Shown here one piece after another: positions 59,471 through 64,000 of a DNA stretch of 64,000 bases. The notes beneath the pieces were generated by a model, which was not told the DNA's origin, ran no database searches, and worked only from the letters and a program-made list of their open reading frames with translations. Origin of the DNA: Aporhodopirellula rubra (GTDB taxonomy: Bacteria; Planctomycetota; Planctomycetia; Pirellulales; Pirellulaceae); assembly GCF_014192335.1 (NCBI RefSeq), contig NZ_JACHXU010000013.1, forward strand, positions 124,001 through 188,000. The letters are read 5' to 3'. Position 1 is the first letter of the stretch. The number at the start of each line of letters is the position of its first letter. The translations under genes were made by a program, and so were the position numbers.

Positions 59471-62400
59471 ATGCCACTCATCGTCTCTTATCGTTCCCGC
59501 CCGGCTCGTTACGTTTTGGTTGCGTTTTTGATCGCAACGGCATGCGAATTGGGGATCTCCGAATCCTCGGCGCAAACGTCCGAGGCACCCGCGACGGCGG
59601 GAGCGGCCGAGCCTCAAGGATCGGCTGAAGCGACGCAGACGCCCGCTTCACCTGCGGAACCGACGTCTGAGGCCGCAGCGAGTGAGACCGCGAACACTGA
59701 ATCTGACCCGGTGGCGGTCTCAACCCCCGCCGCTGCCACGGACGCCCCTGCCATGGACGCGCCGGCCACGGACGCGCCGGCAAACGAGGCACCTGCCGAG
59801 ACGGTTCCCGCTCCTCCCCTCGTCGCTGCACCAGCACCCGCTCCTACCCCTGTTGCGGCGACGCCTGCCCCTGCCAGCGAGTCGACAGCGGTCGCCCCTT
59901 CGGTGAGTGAGGAGGGATTGCGATTCAATTTTGCTGGAGCGAGTTGGCGTGATGTGTTGGATTGGTTTTCCGAGCAAGCCGACCTGTCGCTGCAGATCGA
60001 CACGGCACCCGCGGGAACGGTCAATTTTGTTGACCCAACGAAGACCTACACCGTCGCCGAAGGATTGGACCTGATCAATCGTTTGTTGCTCGACCGCGGT
60101 TGGGCAGTCGTGCGTCGCGGACGGATGTTGTTGCTGGTCGATTTGGAAGCCGACAACGCTGAAAAACTAATCTCGGAAATGGCTGAACTCGTCACGCCCA
60201 ATTCATTCGGCGATCGTGGCAATAGCGACATTGTTCGTTGCGTGTTTCCACTCGGTTCCATCTCGCCGGATCAGGCTCGTGAAGAGCTGTCGCAAATCAT
60301 TGGACCCTGGGGACGCATCAATGTGCTCGCGGGGGCTCGCCAAGTTGTGGTGACCGAGACGGTTGGCAAGTTGAAGGTGATCGATGAAGTGCTCCGCGCG
60401 ACAACGCAGGCGTCATCGAGCGTGGTTGAATTAACGCTCAAACATCGCGCCGCCGATGAAGTTCTGGAGATCGCTAGGCCGTTGCTCGGTCTGGAACCGG
60501 GAGCCAACGCGAACGACGAAATTCGATTGTCGGTGTCGATCTATGGTGATCGTATTTTTGCGACCGGCAATCAATCGAAACTCGATCTGTTGGCGAGCGT
60601 GATCGAGAAAGCCGACCGGGCGATGCCGGGTGAAGAAGCCGAAGTCGATACGGCATTGATCACTCCTGAACTGCGAACGCACCCGGTCGCTTCGGCTGAC
60701 TTGCAAACGGTGTACGACGTGTTGCAGACCTTGATCGCGGGATCACCGGACGCACGTTTGGCGGTTGATGCTAACCGTGGTGCCGTGATCGCGTTCGCTC
60801 GCCCTGAAACTCAAAAGACGATTTCAAAAACGATCGCGGAACTCGAGGGCACCGGACGTGACTTCACGATCATCGATCTAAAACGGCTCGAGCCCGCACA
60901 GGCTTTGCTGACCATCAATAAATTCTTTGGTGTCACCGAGACGGGAACCGGTAACGCTCCGATCGTCGATGGCGATCCCGTGACCGGACGTTTGTGGGTC
61001 CGAGGGACGACGGATCAGATCGAAGCGGTGAAACGGTTGATCGCTGAGTTGGAGAACGATCCGCTGTCCGGTGGTCTCGGGGACAACGTGCGAATTCTGC
61101 CTTTGACAGGATCTGCGGCATCGGAAACGTTGCGGCAACTCGAAAGCCTCTGGCCGTTGACTGGTCGCGGCAACCGAATCCGTGTGATCACGCCTGCGGC
61201 GGAACGTGACAGCCAGGAATCGCAGAACCGCAATTCACCTAACCAAACGAACGGGCGGACCGATCGTTTTGATGCATCGAGTTTGGAAGACACGAGCGTA
61301 TCGCTGGGGCAATTCGATCAAACGTTGGTTTGGCAGTATTCCGGTTCTGATGCATCGGGGGCAGGTGCATCGGGGGCAGGTGCATCCAACGAATCGCGAG
61401 AATCAGAAGAGGGGCAGGAAACAGTTCTTGCCGCCGAAACTCAGGCCGGGCCTGAGTTTGCCGGTGAAGACATCATTGTGCAATTGACTCCGGCCGGTCT
61501 CGTGATCGCGTCGCGTGATCAGAACGCGTTGGACCTGATGGAGCAGCTCGTTACCTCGTTGGGCAGCGAGTCGGCGATGGCGTCGGACTTGCCAACGATC
61601 TTTTGGTTGCGATTCATCAAAGCCGACGTGGCGTCTGAACTGGTCGCGGGCGTGCTCGGCGGTGCCGATTCGAGTGGTTCGGCCTCGGCGTTGACCGAAT
61701 CAATGATGGGCGGCATCGGTGGCGGGATGCTGGGCGGTCTGCTCGGCATGGGCGGTGGCGGTGGTGAGACGTCGGAAACGCGAACCATCTTGACTAGCCG
61801 CGGCAGCGTGAACATTGTGCCGGATAACCGCTTGAACGCGTTGATCGTTCAGGCTCCGCCCGCAGACCTCGACTTTATTCGTACGGTGCTGCAAGAAATC
61901 GATCGCGAAGAGAGCCCCGAGACGATTCAAACGATCGCTCGTCCGACGTTGATTCCGGTCGTTTATCAGGATGCAGCGGCGGTCGCGAAGATTGTCACCG
62001 CTGTGTTTGCTGACTTGATCGGCAGCACGAACGAAAACGGTGGCGGCGGTCGGGGCGGTCAACCCAATCCTCAGGACTTTATCGAAGCTCTGCGGGGCGG
62101 CGGACGTGGTGGACGCGGCGGTGGTGGATCAGCCCAAGCGGCGCCGAAGAGCGAAGCGAGTAAGATTATCGTCGCGGTCGACGAACGCAGTAACTCACTG
62201 GTCGTGACGGCGACCCCACAAAACTTACAATCAGTCCGTGAACTGGTAGAAACGCTCGATCAGCAAGGTCTCGAATCCGAACAACGCGTGGAAGTCATCG
62301 CGATGGGTGGATCGGTTCGGCCGGAAATCATGCTGCAGGCGCTTCAGTCGGTGACCGGAAAACAGGCAACGACCGCTGATTCCACCTCCGGTGGCAGTTC

Positions 62401-62614
62401 GTCGAGTAGTTCGACATCAGGCAATCCTTCATCGAGCCCAAGTTCGGCAGAAGAGGTTCAAAGAAGAATCGATTTCTTCCGCTCGCGGTTTGGCGGAGGC
62501 GACGCCGGTCGCGGTGGTGATTCTGGACGTGGCGGGTCAACGCGCGGCGGAGGATCGACCCGCGGTGGCGGAGGAGGCGGTAACACAGGCGGCCGAGGAG
62601 GGCGCGGAAGATGA
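59471..62614 (+). CDS. Secretin N-domain protein without a visible barrel (GspD-related)
   Basis: The product has 1047 residues. A signal peptide ([20 protein letters not shown]) is followed by a 115-residue Ala/Pro/Thr linker. An STN-like domain comes next ([33 protein letters not shown]). Then follow several secretin N1-type repeats of the form 'x-V-x-x-L-x-x-A-D-A-x-x-V' ending in D-x-R-x-N-x-L-I/V-V-x-A. They can be seen near [60 protein letters not shown] and [20 protein letters not shown]. The C-terminal barrel signature (V-P-x-L-G-x-I-P-x-L-G-x-L-F) is absent; a Gly/Arg-rich tail ends the protein. It overlaps gspE by four bases. Confidence 0.8.
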   Translation: MPLIVSYRSRPARYVLVAFLIATACELGISESSAQTSEAPATAGAAEPQGSAEATQTPASPAEPTSEAAASETANTESDPVAVSTPAAATDAPAMDAPATDAPANEAPAETVPAPPLVAAPAPAPTPVAATPAPASESTAVAPSVSEEGLRFNFAGASWRDVLDWFSEQADLSLQIDTAPAGTVNFVDPTKTYTVAEGLDLINRLLLDRGWAVVRRGRMLLLVDLEADNAEKLISEMAELVTPNSFGDRGNSDIVRCVFPLGSISPDQAREELSQIIGPWGRINVLAGARQVVVTETVGKLKVIDEVLRATTQASSSVVELTLKHRAADEVLEIARPLLGLEPGANANDEIRLSVSIYGDRIFATGNQSKLDLLASVIEKADRAMPGEEAEVDTALITPELRTHPVASADLQTVYDVLQTLIAGSPDARLAVDANRGAVIAFARPETQKTISKTIAELEGTGRDFTIIDLKRLEPAQALLTINKFFGVTETGTGNAPIVDGDPVTGRLWVRGTTDQIEAVKRLIAELENDPLSGGLGDNVRILPLTGSAASETLRQLESLWPLTGRGNRIRVITPAAERDSQESQNRNSPNQTNGRTDRFDASSLEDTSVSLGQFDQTLVWQYSGSDASGAGASGAGASNESRESEEGQETVLAAETQAGPEFAGEDIIVQLTPAGLVIASRDQNALDLMEQLVTSLGSESAMASDLPTIFWLRFIKADVASELVAGVLGGADSSGSASALTESMMGGIGGGMLGGLLGMGGGGGETSETRTILTSRGSVNIVPDNRLNALIVQAPPADLDFIRTVLQEIDREESPETIQTIARPTLIPVVYQDAAAVAKIVTAVFADLIGSTNENGGGGRGGQPNPQDFIEALRGGGRGGRGGGGSAQAAPKSEASKIIVAVDERSNSLVVTATPQNLQSVRELVETLDQQGLESEQRVEVIAMGGSVRPEIMLQALQSVTGKQATTADSTSGGSSSSSSTSGNPSSSPSSAEEVQRRIDFFRSRFGGGDAGRGGDSGRGGSTRGGGSTRGGGGGGNTGGRGGRGR

Positions 62615-64000
62615 TCATGCACGCGGCGGAAATTTTGTGCAGGCGAGGTCTGCTTACATCCCAACAACTCGAACAAAGTCGTAACGGCGACCCGGCGTCG
62701 ATCGTCGATAATGCGGTGTCTTTGGGATACGTCTCCGCCCGTGCAGCGCTCGAGGCGATCGCGGACGAAGTCGGGTTGGACTTCATCGATCTGCGTACCG
62801 CCGAAATTGATCTGACCGCGTTGCAAGGTTTTCCTCAAAAGCTGATCTATCGGCATTCGCTGTTCCCAATCGGTTGGGCCGACGGTGGATTGCGAGTTGC
62901 GACGCCTGACCCGTTCGATTTGTATCCGCTCGATGAAGCGTGTGCGGCGACTGGAAAAACCGTCACGCCGGTGGTTGCCGAGCGGGCCGAGATCAACCGT
63001 CTCGTTAAGAAACATTTGGGCGTCGGTAGCGAAACGATCGAAGGCCTCGTTGCCGCGGCGGGCGACGAAGAGATCGAACTGCTCGAAAGCATCGAGACCG
63101 ACGGCAGTGAACTCAGCGAGATGGCTCAGGAAGCATCCGTTGTTCGGTTGGTTAACGAGATTTTGACCGAAGCGGTTGATTCACGCGCGAGTGACATTCA
63201 CATCGAATCGCAGTCCGACGGGTTAGTGATTCGGTATCGGATCGATGGGATTTTGCACCCGCAACCGGTGCCGCCGGAAATCAACCGGTTTCAAGCGGCG
63301 ATCATCAGCCGTTTGAAAATCATGGCTCGGTTGAACATCGCTGAAAAACGTTTGCCGCAGGACGGTCGCATTCGCCTCCGCGTTCACGGGCGCGAGGTCG
63401 ACATTCGTTTGAGTGTGATCCCGATGATCCACGGCGAAGGCCTCGTCATGCGTGTGCTCGATAAGTCGTCGATGGTCTTCGATCTGAAAGGATTGGGGAT
63501 GTCGGAAGAAATCTACAGCCGGTTCAAGAATTTGATCCGGATGCCGCACGGAATCGTTCTCGTTACGGGCCCAACGGGGAGTGGTAAAACGACGACGCTG
63601 TACAGCAGTCTGTTGGAGATCAAGAGTCCTGAGAACAAGATCATCACAACGGAAGATCCGGTAGAGTATCAACTCGATGGGATCAACCAAATTCAAGTCC
63701 ACTCCAAGATCGGCCTGACGTTCGCCGCGTCGCTGCGGAGCATCCTGCGTCACGACCCTGATATTGTTCTGGTCGGGGAAATTCGAGACTTGGAAACGGC
63801 CGAGAACGCGACTCAGGCGTCGCTCACCGGTCACCTCGTGTTTAGCACGTTGCACACCAACGACGCCGCGGGTGCGTTCACCCGGATGGTCGACATGGGT
63901 GTCGAACCGTTCTTGGTCGCGGGGACGGTGGAAGCCGTCATGGCCCAGCGATTGTTGCGACGACTCTGTCCGCATTGCAAAGAAGCCTACCAACCTGATC
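62611..64000 (+). CDS. gspE: GspE/PilB-type secretion ATPase, cut by the window end
   Basis: The frame runs from ATG 62611 to the end of the window and is not closed, so only the first 463 codons are seen. The N-terminal GspE/PilB domain ([38 protein letters not shown]) precedes the ATPase core. Walker A is [20 protein letters not shown], the Asp box is [20 protein letters not shown], Walker B is [20 protein letters not shown] and the His box is [16 protein letters not shown]. The zinc-binding motif begins at the very end with LCPHCK. It powers type II secretion or type IV pilus assembly. The overlap with the secretin N-domain gene indicates one operon. Confidence 0.95.
   Translation, partial: MIMHAAEILCRRGLLTSQQLEQSRNGDPASIVDNAVSLGYVSARAALEAIADEVGLDFIDLRTAEIDLTALQGFPQKLIYRHSLFPIGWADGGLRVATPDPFDLYPLDEACAATGKTVTPVVAERAEINRLVKKHLGVGSETIEGLVAAAGDEEIELLESIETDGSELSEMAQEASVVRLVNEILTEAVDSRASDIHIESQSDGLVIRYRIDGILHPQPVPPEINRFQAAIISRLKIMARLNIAEKRLPQDGRIRLRVHGREVDIRLSVIPMIHGEGLVMRVLDKSSMVFDLKGLGMSEEIYSRFKNLIRMPHGIVLVTGPTGSGKTTTLYSSLLEIKSPENKIITTEDPVEYQLDGINQIQVHSKIGLTFAASLRSILRHDPDIVLVGEIRDLETAENATQASLTGHLVFSTLHTNDAAGAFTRMVDMGVEPFLVAGTVEAVMAQRLLRRLCPHCKEAYQPD

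Overview
The window reads as a chromosomal segment of a planctomycete, most likely of the Pirellulaceae (Rhodopirellula and relatives). The evidence is the gene families: a DUF1559 protein with a type IV pilin-like N-terminus and H-X9-DG motif, a PSCyt1/DUF1549/DUF1553 giant protein overlapping a DUF1501 protein, several secreted sulfatases, many lineage-type hypothetical proteins, lipid A genes and a flagellar cluster. No rRNA, tRNA, CRISPR array, insertion sequence or prophage was recognised.

Layout. 0-8.5 kb: housekeeping and small genes (FabH-like synthase, ndk, acyl-CoA thioesterase, msrA, and an NtrC-type response regulator with an excellent terminator). 8.5-15 kb: a tad/flp pilus cluster (flp pilin, a 36-residue membrane peptide, prepilin peptidase, cpaB, cpaC secretin, tadZ). 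It is preceded by what looks like a GEMM-I cyclic-dinucleotide riboswitch, and a hairpin sits in every gene junction up to tadZ. 15-21 kb, minus strand: a tight operon ispE, spoVG (with an inserted zinc ribbon), a small membrane protein, a NOL1/NOP2/Sun-type RNA methyltransferase and a membrane-anchored hypothetical. 21.4-23.6 kb, minus strand: lpxD-lpxI for lipid A. 23.9-30.9 kb, plus strand: flagellar motor/export genes, FliG-like, fliH, fliI, fliJ, a MotE-like protein and fliK.

31-38 kb: accessory, lineage-typical genes, namely a TM-anchored repeat protein, DUF1559, a 54-residue lipoprotein and two sulfatases. 38-49 kb: a PQQ-type propeller protein, a metzincin-like membrane protein lacking its catalytic Glu with a membrane-protein neighbour, the PSCyt1/DUF1501 pair, a DUF1772 protein and a hypothetical. 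49-55 kb: glgB, an RNase H-like protein without catalytic carboxylates, an AraC regulator and a small protein with an expanded 15-bp repeat. 55-64 kb: a fused propeller/M28 peptidase/PDZ protein, a candidate metallopeptidase lipoprotein, a large secretin N-domain protein with no visible barrel, and a GspE/PilB ATPase cut by the window end.

The strongest candidates for something new are the riboswitch-controlled pilin locus with its alternative helix and hairpin-separated genes, the barrel-less secretin N-domain protein coupled to GspE, the zinc-ribbon SpoVG, the FliG-like protein without the usual torque-site charges, and the enzyme families that have lost their catalytic residues. All assignments were made by reading the sequence. 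Residue alignments to reference proteins were done from memory and need a computed alignment.
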